Source: Thermococcus sp. JdFR-02
GTDB lineage: Archaea > Methanobacteriota_B > Thermococci > Thermococcales > Thermococcaceae
Reading direction: 5' to 3'
DNA length: 64,000 nt
NCBI GenBank assembly: GCA_002009975.1
Contig: MTLP01000012.1
Span: 1 to 64,000, forward strand
A program made the position numbers and the translations under genes. Numbering within the stretch: position 1 is the first letter of the stretch; the number at the start of each line of letters is the position of its first letter. Below the pieces are notes generated by a model. That model searched no databases. It was not told the origin of the DNA and was given only the letters and a program-made list of their open reading frames with translations. This document shows positions 34,075-42,984 of the stretch, piece after piece.

Positions 34075-35505
34075 GACATGCTTAACGACATATGGTATCT
34101 TTTTTGCAACTTCCAAAGCTGTGAAATTTTCTCCCTTCTCTTCTTTAACCATATCGCCAGCGAGTCCATTTAAGAAAGCACCAACACTTGCGGCTCTTAA
34201 GGGACTGTTTCCTAAGGCTAAGAGAGAAACAATTACTCCAGCTAAAACATCACCAGTTCCCCCTGTGGTCATTCCTCTGTTGCCCGTTTTGTTGTACTTC
34301 CACTCTTCTCCATCGCTTATTATATCATAAGCTCCTTTGAGCAAGATTGTGCCGTTGATTTCTCTCGCCTTCTTGGTGACGAGCTTTGCTTTTTCCTCCA
34401 AGCTCCCCTCAGGCTTTTCACCAAAAAGTATTTTAAATTCCCCAGCATGTGGAGTCAAAACAAAAGTTTTACCCCTTAAAACGCTCAAGTCCTCAGCTAC
34501 GGCTTTTAATCCGTCAGCATCAATGACCATTGGCTTCTTGCAGTGCTTAACGAATTCTCTTACAAATTCTTTGGTCTCCCCACTCAATCCAATTCCCATT
34601 CCAATTGCTACGGCATCAGCCTTTTCTGCTAAAGCCAAGACTTCCTCTAGGAGCTCTTTTGAGAAGTTCTTACCCCTAACGGGTCTCAAAATTAAGTCTG
34701 GGTCGTTTATTCTCCTCGCACTTTCTTCAGGCATTGCTAGATAAACAAGATCAACTAAATAGGAAGCAGCTTTTGAAGCTAAATAAGGTGCCCCAAAGTA
34801 GTTCTCGCTTCCTCCGATTATCAAAACTTTGCCATTTTGACCCTTATGCTCTCCCTTTTTCCTTAAAGCAAACTTTGCATCCCCCGGACCGACTAAGTAA
34901 TAGAGCTCCTTTGGATAGCCAATCTTTGCTATTATCCTTTCAAAACCTTCGTATTCCTCTTTGTCCCATTGGAAAGTTACTGCAAAATCGCAATTTACCC
35001 TAACGCTCGAGGGATAGCCGCTCGGCAGATCAACACTAACTATCTTAGCTTTTCCGGCATATTCATTGATTTTCTTAACAGCGCTCCTTATTGGCTCTCT
35101 CGGCTCTCCCTTAGTTCCCGCGCCGAGTAAAGCATCAACTATAACATCAAAACCTTTCAAATCCAGAGCTTTTATTTGACTTGAGTCTTTAAGAACTTTA
35201 ATCTTTACAAAATCGAGCTTCTTGAGAATTTCCCAGTTATGCTTTGCCTCCTCACTTCTGATTTTCACCTCATCGCCGACTAAAAAGAGGGTCACATCGT
35301 TTTCAAAGCTCAAGTGCCTCGCTATTACAAAGCCGTCTCCGCCGTTGTTGCCTGTTCCGCAGAAAATCACCACTTTTAAGTTTTTTCCAAACTTCTCCTC
35401 AATTATCCTCGCCACACCCGCACCGGCATTTTCCATCAATTGAAAAGGTGAAATACTAAGCCACTTAGCGTTTATATCCCAAATGTAAACATCCTCAATT
35501 TTCAT
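34063..35505 (-). CDS. nnr: Bifunctional NAD(P)H-hydrate repair enzyme Nnr
   Basis: 480 residues with two fused domains. The N-terminal YjeF epimerase half (1-215) has CGTGNNGGDGFVIARHL and VDALLGAGTKGEPREP. The C-terminal ribokinase-like ADP/ATP-dependent dehydratase half has LTPHAGEFKILFG and the catalytic Asp in TTGGTGDVLAGVI. Together they epimerise and dehydrate damaged NADHX/NADPHX. The ATG at 35505 follows GGTGGTG; the longer in-frame reading is not needed. Confidence 0.95.
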   Translation of the reverse strand: MKIEDVYIWDINAKWLSISPFQLMENAGAGVARIIEEKFGKNLKVVIFCGTGNNGGDGFVIARHLSFENDVTLFLVGDEVKIRSEEAKHNWEILKKLDFVKIKVLKDSSQIKALDLKGFDVIVDALLGAGTKGEPREPIRSAVKKINEYAGKAKIVSVDLPSGYPSSVRVNCDFAVTFQWDKEEYEGFERIIAKIGYPKELYYLVGPGDAKFALRKKGEHKGQNGKVLIIGGSENYFGAPYLASKAASYLVDLVYLAMPEESARRINDPDLILRPVRGKNFSKELLEEVLALAEKADAVAIGMGIGLSGETKEFVREFVKHCKKPMVIDADGLKAVAEDLSVLRGKTFVLTPHAGEFKILFGEKPEGSLEEKAKLVTKKAREINGTILLKGAYDIISDGEEWKYNKTGNRGMTTGGTGDVLAGVIVSLLALGNSPLRAASVGAFLNGLAGDMVKEEKGENFTALEVAKKIPYVVKHVLEF

Positions 35506-35562
35506 GAACACCACCGTTAAAAATTTAAAAAAGAAAAGGTTAAAAGATTTAGCCAATGGAAC

Positions 35563-36033
35563 TTAAAGAACAATTCTCTTAAATGATCTGTAGTCCAAAA
35601 ACTTCCCAATAAGTATGAACGCAGAACCCAAGAGAATCATCAGACCAAGCAGGCATAAATTCTTTCGCTTTTTGGAATTATAATTTCGAAAAGTTGCTAC
35701 TGCTGTTAGAAAGCTCAACATTGCTCCAATTCGAAAGTATGCGAATTATATAGTTATTTCGTCTCTGTAGAGAAAGTACACCGCCCTAAATAATGTAGCT
35801 CCTAGACAATAACCCAAGTTCTCCTTTCCTATAATCGAGGCTATTACTATTCCAAAGAAGGTGTTTTAAATATCACCACTTTTTGTCTTTCAGGTCCTTA
35901 GAAAGACCGAGTTCAAGGCAAAGTTATCAACAGTCCCGTCAATATAATATAGTTGAGAACTTTTAAGTTAATGATAAAGTTAGCTAGTCCAAATTACAAG
36001 AAGGAAGAGAAAGTATAGGAAGGCCTTTTTCAT
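35563..36033 (-). pseudogene. Decayed membrane-protein gene
   Basis: An ATG at 36033 preceded by GGTGATG opens a typical signal/anchor sequence (MKKAFLYFLFLLVIWTS) that stops at once. Further on, one continuous frame encodes DGTVDNFALNSVFLRT, stop, KTKSGDI, stop, NTFFGIVIASIIGKENLGYC and onward to YRDEITI, stop, FAYFRIGAMLSFLTAVATF and finally MILLGSAFILIGKFLDYRS to a terminal stop. Three in-frame TAA/TGA codons and at least one frameshift thus disrupt a membrane protein of about 150 residues. It lies directly downstream of the Cys-rich peptide gene cluster. Confidence 0.8.
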
Positions 36034-36039
36034 GTTTCA

Positions 36040-36939
36040 TCACCTAATTAAAGTTAGATTTTGGAAGATTAAAGTATAATTCATGTTTTCCGAAATTATG
36101 GAAAATCTAACGGGTAGTAAGTCTTCTTTCCTTATGAGAAGCATAATAGTAGAGTTGCTTTCAATTGTAGATAATCTATAAAAATCATGATATTCCTCAA
36201 GAGTCAAGTTTACATTCTTGAAATATGAGAAAATGTTTTGGAGATTAATGTCTTCTATGTGCTCACATGACATGATGTTCGTATGGATATCTTTTTTGTC
36301 ACTATTACTCCCATTGTATAGGATAACTGATGTTCCATTACAAGTCAAAATTTCTCCAGAGGGGATATCCTGAATTTTAAAAAGATTTGGCTTCTTAAAA
36401 AGATATAGATAAACACTAGACTCAGTATTGTTTAGAATGGATGTTGTTTCATGTATTATGGCCTTATATCCCTGAGCTTTTTCAAATTTTACAGTCATTT
36501 GAGTAAGGAGTGTTTTGGAGTTTAAACTTGTTTCATGGATAGATATAACTACTACAATAGCCAGCAAAATAACCCCCATAGCATATATTGCAAGAATCTT
36601 TTTAGGCATCTTGATATGCTTAGAGGATGCGTAATAAAGAAACATTACTCCGTTAAAAATTAAAAGCTTTAAAGAGATATCCTTTAGAGGAAAGCCCAAA
36701 TAGTAGTTACGGGTTAACAAGAGAAAAGAGACTAAAATCAGATATAAAGAAAAATTTTCAGGCTTTTGTTTGATCTCACTAAGGGAATTAAAAAACAGAT
36801 GAAGTAACAATAACGCCGTGATTATTCCAAGAGTTAATGAAAACATGAGGTTGAACTTTTCGATTTTCCTAAAATAAGCGTCAATGGAAAAGAGCAAAAA
36901 ACCAAGAATAACCAGAAAACCTCTAACTTCTTTTTTCAT
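36040..36939 (-). CDS. Membrane protein with an external LolA-like domain
   Basis: 299 residues. Four or five membrane helices occupy residues 8-135. The remaining 160 residues are extracytoplasmic and look like a LolA/LppX-type lipid-carrier fold: GYKAIIHETTS, LFKKPNLFKIQDIPSGEILTCNG, TSVILYNGS, and a last RKEDLLPVRFSI. Several N-glycosylation sequons support an external location. It overlaps the small membrane gene upstream by 17 bases and belongs to the Cys-rich peptide operon. Role in export or immunity is only a suggestion. Confidence 0.7.
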   Translation of the reverse strand: MKKEVRGFLVILGFLLFSIDAYFRKIEKFNLMFSLTLGIITALLLLHLFFNSLSEIKQKPENFSLYLILVSFLLLTRNYYLGFPLKDISLKLLIFNGVMFLYYASSKHIKMPKKILAIYAMGVILLAIVVVISIHETSLNSKTLLTQMTVKFEKAQGYKAIIHETTSILNNTESSVYLYLFKKPNLFKIQDIPSGEILTCNGTSVILYNGSNSDKKDIHTNIMSCEHIEDINLQNIFSYFKNVNLTLEEYHDFYRLSTIESNSTIMLLIRKEDLLPVRFSIISENMNYTLIFQNLTLIR

Positions 36940-37123
36940 TTAACCATCTCCTAAACCATACTCGCGGAGGGATTGTTAGGATAGTGATAACAAGTGTTAT
37001 AACAAAAACCATGTAAGCTGGGACATTTAATCTCCCAGATTTCCATAAGTTACCCACTACAATAAAAATAATAAAATAAAGAGGTATTGAACGCCCAATT
37101 TCTTGTTTAACAATTATATCCAT
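36923..37123 (-). CDS. Small membrane protein of the Cys-rich peptide operon
   Basis: 66 residues with two membrane helices (IPLYFIIFIVVGNLW and AYMVFVITLVITILTIP) and a basic tail. The ATG at 37123 is favoured because GGAGGT is 6 bases upstream; the earlier ATG at 37129 is too close. It sits 14 bases after the precursor gene and overlaps the next gene. The size and place would suit an immunity or export helper, but nothing in the sequence proves it. Confidence 0.65.
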   Translation of the reverse strand: MDIIVKQEIGRSIPLYFIIFIVVGNLWKSGRLNVPAYMVFVITLVITILTIPPRVWFRRWLNEKRS

Positions 37124-37136
37124 ACCCATACCTCCA

Positions 37137-37826
37137 TTAAGAGAAATAACACTGCCCCATACAGTATCCTAAATCAGCCCCTAGACATATTGCACACGCT
37201 AAACATCCAACTCCAGTTGCAATACAAGTGGGACAGATATACACTAAGCAATCTAAACAATATCCTGTTGTACATTCCTGAAGCATACACCCTACAACAC
37301 ATTCCCAAAAGCCATCATCACTAGTTACATGAATTTGGCCATTTTCGGCAGTTGCTATTAACTCAATGTTTCCATTCTTATCAAGAGAATAGAACTCTAT
37401 TTTGCCAACACTATCCCCAGATAATGTCATCGTATACTTAACGGGCTTAATTTTGTTTGAAAGATAAACTACTACTGAAGACACTCTTACTCCTTCTTTG
37501 CTTTTCTCATATCCTATGGGAAATACTGCAAATGTTGCACTCTTTCCAGAAGAGGTTGAAATTTTGTAAACTTTTGCATTTTTTATTAACAGCGAAGGAA
37601 GCAAATTTGTATTTGCAATTAGTTTTTTAAGTTCATGTGAGTTAACTGCACTAGAGAGAAGCACATACTTTTGAATTCCAGTGATTTCTTCTAACCTCAG
37701 CTTTTCTTTAGTATATACACAGGTTTTTGGTTTTGCAATTTGCTGTTCTGCTAGTACTGGAGCTGCAATCATCCCCAAAATCAAGACTAAAACAAATAAC
37801 GAACCTAACATCATTTTTCGATTCAT
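37137..37826 (-). CDS. Secreted precursor with 12-Cys C-terminal peptide (halocin C8-like)
   Basis: 229 residues. A Sec-type signal peptide (MNRKMMLGSLFVLVLILGM, cleavage near VLAEQQ) is followed by a domain of about 145 residues with a single Cys. The C-terminal 57 residues (37140-37310) hold 12 Cys, beginning FWECVVGCMLQEC and ending GYCMGQCYFS, mostly spaced CxxC, CxxxC and CxxxxC. The order signal peptide, N-terminal domain, Cys-rich hydrophobic tail parallels the halocin C8 precursor, which yields an immunity protein and a disulfide-rich archaeocin. The homology is by architecture and Cys pattern only. The start at 37826 follows GTGAC; a TATA-like ATATTTAT lies about 45 bases upstream. 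Downstream are two membrane genes. Confidence 0.72.
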   Translation of the reverse strand: MNRKMMLGSLFVLVLILGMIAAPVLAEQQIAKPKTCVYTKEKLRLEEITGIQKYVLLSSAVNSHELKKLIANTNLLPSLLIKNAKVYKISTSSGKSATFAVFPIGYEKSKEGVRVSSVVVYLSNKIKPVKYTMTLSGDSVGKIEFYSLDKNGNIELIATAENGQIHVTSDDGFWECVVGCMLQECTTGYCLDCLVYICPTCIATGVGCLACAICLGADLGYCMGQCYFS

Positions 37827-37862
37827 AGGTAGGTCACTCGATAAACAATAAACAAAAAACAA

Positions 37863-38672
37863 ATAAATATTTTTCGTAAACCAAAAGTTAAAGAAATCAA
37901 TAAGAGTTTGAGTAAATTTTTAATTCAAAGCAATTATTTTTATGTCTTTGAAATACTCAACATCACAATCGATTAAATAACATGTGTTACTGCCCTTAAT
38001 TTGACTTTTATTAGTGCTATTTTTAATTATAATCAATATCAAAAAGCTTGATATTACCTTACCACCCGTATTTTACTGTGATGAAAAGAAGGGGAAAATC
38101 TTAGTCCTGCTTTTTATTTTTGTTATTCTCGTCATAAGCCTTGATTTTAATGATAAAAACCACCAATTCATGTTGGAACTCGAAAAACAGACTCCTCAAA
38201 AATTTGTGCGTTCAACCAAAGTCACCCTTAAAAGAAGCTAAAAGAATTCATATCAAACAATACAATCTTCACAAACCCTCACCTCTTAGAGCAATTTCCA
38301 AGTTCTCAATGCAATGATGATAAATAACAGCATTGAAATTAATAGGAAAAGATACGAGTATGCTGTGCTCACCTTGGGAAATAAAATATAGCAGTTCTAT
38401 TGTCTTTAAGAGGAGGATGCTGGATAGACATTAAAATTTACAAAGATGGGGAATCACTTGTGAATTATGAACAGTTCTATGTGCTGTTTCAGATAAGCTC
38501 TACCTGCATGAGCATAGAATCCAAAGATGTGAAGTTTTTGGATGAAAATAAAACACCTTTAGTTTACTATGCATTGTTCTTAACCCAAGAACATCTCAGA
38601 GTTAAACATTTTCGGTAGCACTTCTGGACAAGTGTGTAATTTAATAAACTTTTTTACTCCCTCAATCAACAA
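37863..38672. other. AT-rich region with degraded coding fragments
   Basis: About 810 bases between the Cys-rich precursor and the macro-domain gene. The part next to 37826 is its promoter. Plus-strand open frames at 38014-38241 (with a hydrophobic KGKILVLLFIFVILVISLDF) and 38382-38618 (DIKIYKDGESLVNYEQFYVLF onward) read like pieces of membrane/extracytoplasmic proteins but lack good starts. They are probably decayed remnants like the one on the other side of the island. I see no RNA gene. Confidence 0.4.
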
Positions 38673-39245
38673 TTACTCTAAAACTTTCAAAGCCCTCTCA
38701 TAATCCGCCCTTGAATAAAGCACAAGATAAACTTCTTTAACACTCTCAGCTTCCCTTGAAAACTCTTCCACAACTTCAATAAAAGTTTTAACAACCTCTT
38801 CCAGTGGACATCCATAGATGCCGGCACTTATGGCTGGAAATGCAATTGAAGAAATGTTTAGCTCTTCAGCTTTTCTTAATGGCCCGATTAACGCTTTTCT
38901 AAGCTTCTCCTTTAAGCTCCCATTCCATTTTCCACCACAATAAGGCCCAACCGTGTGGATAACGTATTTTATTCCAGAGCGCTCCATGTTTAAAGCGGGT
39001 GTAACAACGACTTCACCGTGCTCAATGTAATTTCTCCCAATCTGCTCTCTCATAGCCTCTTTGCTGATTTTGATGTATTCGTAAGGGTCTCCAGCTGCAG
39101 CTTTAGCAATGGCTAAAGCTACTCCTCCACCGTGCTCCAAATATTTGTTTGCCGCATTAACTATCGCCTCCGCTGGAAACCTAGTTATGTCTCCTTGGGC
39201 GAGCTTAAAAGTTAAATTTCTAAAGGTAAGTTCTTTTAAAATCAT
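38673..39245 (-). CDS. Macro domain ADP-ribose-binding protein
   Basis: 190 residues. Macro domain with the N-terminal [34 protein letters not shown]-type loop (key residues N-A-A-N and GGGVA), and the phosphate loop [17 protein letters not shown]. Such domains hydrolyse ADP-ribose-1-phosphate, O-acetyl-ADP-ribose or ADP-ribosylated targets. The start at 39245 follows GAGGTGAG, four bases after the mtaD stop codon, so it is co-transcribed with mtaD. Confidence 0.92.
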   Translation of the reverse strand: [190 protein letters not shown]

Positions 39246-39249
39246 ACTC

Positions 39250-40530
39250 TCACCTCGACAACAAATCTTCTGCAACCTCTTGAGCTTTATCCAAAACCCG
39301 CTCCTCATCAAAGCTCAAAACTTCTCTATCAAGCATCAAAATCTTCCCATCGACTATTGTGGTCTCGACATCGCTTCCATTTGCAGAATAAACGATGTGG
39401 CTTATAACATTGTGAATCGGTCTTAGGTGAGGTTTGTTGAAGTCAATTATAATCAAATCTGCTAAAGCACCTTCTCTTATTACTCCAGCATTCAGCTTTA
39501 GTGCTTTTGCCCCATTTTGAGTTGCCATCTTAAAAACAGTTGAAGCATCGGCTATTGTTGGATCAAGGATGTGCACTTTGTGTAAGAGTGCCGCTAGTTT
39601 CATCTCTTCAAGCATGTCCAAGTTGTTGTTGCTTGCAGTTCCATCAGTTGCTAAAGAAACGTTCGCCCCTTCTTTTAAAAGCTCCCTAAGGGGCATTACT
39701 CCACTCGCAAGCTTCATGTTCGAGGCTGGATTGTGTGCTATTGTTGCACCACTTTTTGCAATGATTTCAATATCCCTTTCGTTCAACCAGACGCCATGTG
39801 CAATAATAACATCATCTTTCAAAAACCCAATCTCATCTAAAAGCTCAACTGGACTTTTTCCATATTGGGCTTTTATGTTCTCCACTTCAGTTTTAGTTTC
39901 ACTAACGTGGATTGTTATCATTTTCTTGTACTTATCTGCTAACTCTCTAACCCTTTTCAAAAACTCTGGAGAGCAAGTGTACGGAGCGTGAGGTCCAAAG
40001 AGGAAGTTAATCCTCTCCAAACCAAGCTTTTCGACAAATTCCATAACTCTAAAGGCTTCCATAATCTCTTTTTCCCCTTTTTCTTTATCTCCGAGTTCGA
40101 TCATCCCGTGACTTAGATAAGCCCTTAAGCCACTCTCTTTTACTGCTTTAGCAGTTTCATCCATGAAGAAGTACATGTCAACAAAAGTTGTTGTTCCAGT
40201 CTTTATCATTTCTAAAGCACCTAAAAGAGAACCCCAATAAACATCACTTGCTTTGAGTTTTGCTTCTCTTGGCCAAATATGCTTTTGAAGCCATTCCATA
40301 AGTTCCAAATCATCTGCAACGCCCCTAAAAAGTGTCATGGCTAAATGGGTGTGTGTATTTATAAAACCAGGAGAAACTATTTTTCCGTTAGCATCAATAA
40401 CAACATCAGCACTCTCCTTCAAACCTTTTCCAATTTTTGTTATTTTGTTTTCTTCAATAAAAAGGTCGGCTTTTATAATTTCCAGATTTTCGCCATAGAT
40501 GAGGGTTCCGTTTTTTATTAAGATGCTCAT
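39250..40530 (-). CDS. mtaD: 5-methylthioadenosine/S-adenosylhomocysteine deaminase (amidohydrolase)
   Basis: 426 residues. Amidohydrolase barrel with metal ligands HTHLAM (about residue 64-66), the substrate-binding GPHAPYTCSPEFL, HVSETKTEVE, IAHGVWL and catalytic Asp in LATDGTASNNNLDM. LFRGVADDLELMEWLQKHIWP is typical of MtaD. It deaminates MTA, SAH and perhaps adenosine; pairing with a macro-domain protein suggests nucleoside/nucleotide metabolism. The start follows GGTGGTGAAAG. Confidence 0.93.
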   Translation of the reverse strand: MSILIKNGTLIYGENLEIIKADLFIEENKITKIGKGLKESADVVIDANGKIVSPGFINTHTHLAMTLFRGVADDLELMEWLQKHIWPREAKLKASDVYWGSLLGALEMIKTGTTTFVDMYFFMDETAKAVKESGLRAYLSHGMIELGDKEKGEKEIMEAFRVMEFVEKLGLERINFLFGPHAPYTCSPEFLKRVRELADKYKKMITIHVSETKTEVENIKAQYGKSPVELLDEIGFLKDDVIIAHGVWLNERDIEIIAKSGATIAHNPASNMKLASGVMPLRELLKEGANVSLATDGTASNNNLDMLEEMKLAALLHKVHILDPTIADASTVFKMATQNGAKALKLNAGVIREGALADLIIIDFNKPHLRPIHNVISHIVYSANGSDVETTIVDGKILMLDREVLSFDEERVLDKAQEVAEDLLSR

Positions 40531-40585
40531 CTTTCACCACCAAAGCTAATAAGTTTTTAAGCCTAAATAAAGTTTAGGTGATACT

Positions 40586-41308
40586 ATGGAGAAGCCCATT
40601 ACATTGAACTTGCCAAAAATTGAAAACCCAATCTTTATAGAGGGCTATCCAGGAATTGGACTTGTTGGACATATAGCAGCTAATTTTCTTGCAAAAGAAC
40701 TCAAAATGGAAATGATAGGGCACATTGAGAGCTCATTCATTCCACCAATAACCTTAATTTTAGAAGGAAAACCAAATCCCCCAATAAGATTTTACGCAAA
40801 GGATAACGTGATAATAGCCATCGCCGACATTTATATAACCCCAACGCTTGTAAATGAGATAGCTAAGGAAGTCGTTAGCTATCTAAAGGAAACCAACGCT
40901 CAAAAAGTAATCTCAATGGGCGGCATGGGCATTGGATTTTTCAAAGAAAAAATGGAAGTTTATGGAGTTGGAGGAAGCGAAGAGGAAAATAAAGAGCTGG
41001 AGGATATTGGGGTAAAGATACTCAAATTCGGCTCAATAATGGGGATGAGCGGTAGGCTACTTTGGGAAGCCTCAAAGGAAAAACTAAAGAGCTACGTCCT
41101 CTTGGGCGAAACTTTTGGAGATAGACCAGATCCAAGGGCAGCTGCAAATGTAATAGAGTACCTCAAAAAGCTCATTCCATTAGAGGTTTCAACCGAACCA
41201 CTAATCAAAGAAGCGGAAATGATTGAAGAACAATTAAGGAGAATGCATGAACAGATGGAAATTGCAAGAAGAAAAGCCGAGAAAGAATACGAGAGCGTTT
41301 ATGTATGA
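40586..41308 (+). CDS. PAC2 family protein (proteasome assembly chaperone 2-like)
   Basis: 240 residues. PAC2 fold with IFIEGYPGIGLVGHIAANFL at the N-terminus, AIADIYITPTLVNEIAKEVV, SMGGMGIG, and a charged coiled-coil C-terminus (EEQLRRMHEQMEIARRKAEK). Archaeal PAC2 family proteins may assist proteasome assembly, but this is not settled. Start after GGTGAT. The following gene begins about 10 bases after its stop. Confidence 0.9.
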   Translation: MEKPITLNLPKIENPIFIEGYPGIGLVGHIAANFLAKELKMEMIGHIESSFIPPITLILEGKPNPPIRFYAKDNVIIAIADIYITPTLVNEIAKEVVSYLKETNAQKVISMGGMGIGFFKEKMEVYGVGGSEEENKELEDIGVKILKFGSIMGMSGRLLWEASKEKLKSYVLLGETFGDRPDPRAAANVIEYLKKLIPLEVSTEPLIKEAEMIEEQLRRMHEQMEIARRKAEKEYESVYV

Positions 41309-41318
41309 GGTGATGCTA

Positions 41319-41705
41319 ATGCTTGAAGAAATTTTAGTTTTAACCGGAATATCAAGGAGAACCTTGGATTCTTTACTTAAAAGCCCATACAAAACAATTG
41401 AAATTAGAAACGCTAGAAATGTTCTCGCCTTAAGCAGAATTAAAGCTGGAGAAAAGATATTCCTAACTTATGAAACCTTCCATGATATTGTAAAAGGAAC
41501 TGAAGGCATAGTTGCTGAAATTTTAAGAGTTGAGAGCATGGAGCAGAGGGTTTTATGGGAAGAAAGTGATGAAAGGGAGCAGATGATTTGCAGAGTTCAG
41601 TTAAAACTTTTGGGTCTTGGAAAAGTTTTGGAAATCGTTGAAAGAAATAGTGCAATAAGGGTAAAGATCAGAGAGATGCTCCCACATGAGATGAGGATGG
41701 GTTAA
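41319..41705 (+). CDS. DUF473 family protein
   Basis: 128 residues. LEEILVLTGISRRTLDSLL, RNARNVLALSRIKAGEKIFLT, GTEGIVAEILRVE and the C-terminal MLPHEMRMG fit archaeal DUF473. Possibly a small nucleic-acid-linked protein; function unknown. ATG 41319 is preferred because GAGGTG at 41307-41312 is 6 bases upstream; the earlier ATG at 41313 abuts it. Probably co-transcribed with the PAC2 gene. Confidence 0.85.
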   Translation: MLEEILVLTGISRRTLDSLLKSPYKTIEIRNARNVLALSRIKAGEKIFLTYETFHDIVKGTEGIVAEILRVESMEQRVLWEESDEREQMICRVQLKLLGLGKVLEIVERNSAIRVKIREMLPHEMRMG

Positions 41706-41737
41706 AATATTTAAGAGTTTCCGTTTTGGACTGAGAA

Positions 41738-42493
41738 TTAGAAAATATCAAGTGTCTTTTGCTTCCCTCTTTTGATTTTCCCTCGTTTAGGAGGTTTTAG
41801 TTTCCTAAATTCAAGCCCTTCTTTTTCTAAAAGCTTTCTTGCACCTTCTGTCAGAGATGGAGCAACCAAAATGCCCCTGACTTTCCCATATTCTTCTTTT
41901 AAGGCATCAACATAACGTTTCAACTGGCTTACCGCGTGTAGATCTGCCCTTCTGCGCTTTAACTCCAAAACAACAATGTTGCCTTCTTTATCCTTACCCA
42001 AAACATCAACTATACCATGTTTTATGGGTTTTTCCTTGGATAGTGGCTTAAAACCTTCTTCAATAAGTTCTGGATTCTCAAAAATTAGGTCTGCCATTTC
42101 TTTTTCGCTTCCTGTTAGGGCTAATTCTTCATAATCCTCTGCTGAGAAATAGCTTGCGAGGTAAACATTAATTAGCTCAACTTCTAAAATCTCCCTCGGC
42201 TTTTTCCTTACGCTTTTTAGAATAATATTTTCATCTTTTACTTCAAAGCTGGCAATACTTCCAGGCGGTTGCCAATTCACAGGTTCTCTTTTGTTCTTTT
42301 GATGGATTAAAAAAGAGCCATCTGGTTTGATCATAATAACCCGATCCCCAGGACCGAGTTCACTCTTAGCCCTTCCATCATAAGATACCTTGCATAGGGC
42401 AAAAATGGTGAGTATAGCTTCATTTCTAAGCCCTTCACTAACCAGTTCAATTAATTCATCTTTCGTTGGATTAACTTTAGATTTAACTTTCAT
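41738..42493 (-). CDS. nucS: Mismatch/single-strand endonuclease NucS (EndoMS)
   Basis: 251 residues. N-terminal DNA-binding beta domain (about 20-110) with VNWQPPGS, then a RecB-like nuclease domain with catalytic residues in HGIVDVLGKDKEG and VVLELKRRRAD (D, then E-x-K) and QLKRYVDAL. The last residues KQKTLDIF form a PCNA-interacting peptide. In Thermococcales it cuts both strands at mismatched bases. Start after GGAG. Near hypA and the replication genes. Confidence 0.95.
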   Translation of the reverse strand: MKVKSKVNPTKDELIELVSEGLRNEAILTIFALCKVSYDGRAKSELGPGDRVIMIKPDGSFLIHQKNKREPVNWQPPGSIASFEVKDENIILKSVRKKPREILEVELINVYLASYFSAEDYEELALTGSEKEMADLIFENPELIEEGFKPLSKEKPIKHGIVDVLGKDKEGNIVVLELKRRRADLHAVSQLKRYVDALKEEYGKVRGILVAPSLTEGARKLLEKEGLEFRKLKPPKRGKIKRGKQKTLDIF

Positions 42494-42568
42494 CTCCTTT
42501 TCCCAACCATGGGTTTGGAACTTAACATCTTATAAAGTTTTCAAACTTAATTCTCTCGGGGGATGTGA

Positions 42569-42982
42569 ATGCATGAATGGGCGTTAGCTGATGCTATAGT
42601 TAGGACAGCTTTAAATGTTGCTCAGGAAAATGAAGCAAATAAAGTTCTTGAAATTAGAGTTGTTTTAGGCGAATTGCAGGATGTTGATACGGAATTGATT
42701 GAATTTGCAGTTAAAGAGCTTATAAAAGGGACAATAGCAGAAAATGCAAAGATAACCTTCATTGAAGAAGAAGCACTTTTCAAATGCAGGAACTGTAGTT
42801 TTGAGTGGAAATTAAAAGACATCAAGGAAAGCTTAGATGAAAGAATTAAAGAGGATATTCACTTCATTCCAGAGGTTGCTCACGCATTCATGAAATGCCC
42901 AAAATGTAAAAGCCCAGATTTTGATGTAGTTAAAGGAAGAGGCGTTTATATAGAGGGAATAAAAGTGGCAAAGGAGGAGTAG
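42569..42982 (+). CDS. hypA: Hydrogenase nickel incorporation protein HypA
   Basis: 137 residues beginning MHEWALADAIV, where His2 is the Ni ligand. The Zn site is formed by CRNC (about 73-76) and CPKC (about 110-113); the insertion between them is longer than in bacterial HypA, as in Thermococcus. Works with the ATPase-type HypB encoded 2 bases downstream to mature NiFe hydrogenases. Confidence 0.95.
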   Translation: MHEWALADAIVRTALNVAQENEANKVLEIRVVLGELQDVDTELIEFAVKELIKGTIAENAKITFIEEEALFKCRNCSFEWKLKDIKESLDERIKEDIHFIPEVAHAFMKCPKCKSPDFDVVKGRGVYIEGIKVAKEE

Positions 42983-42984
42983 CG

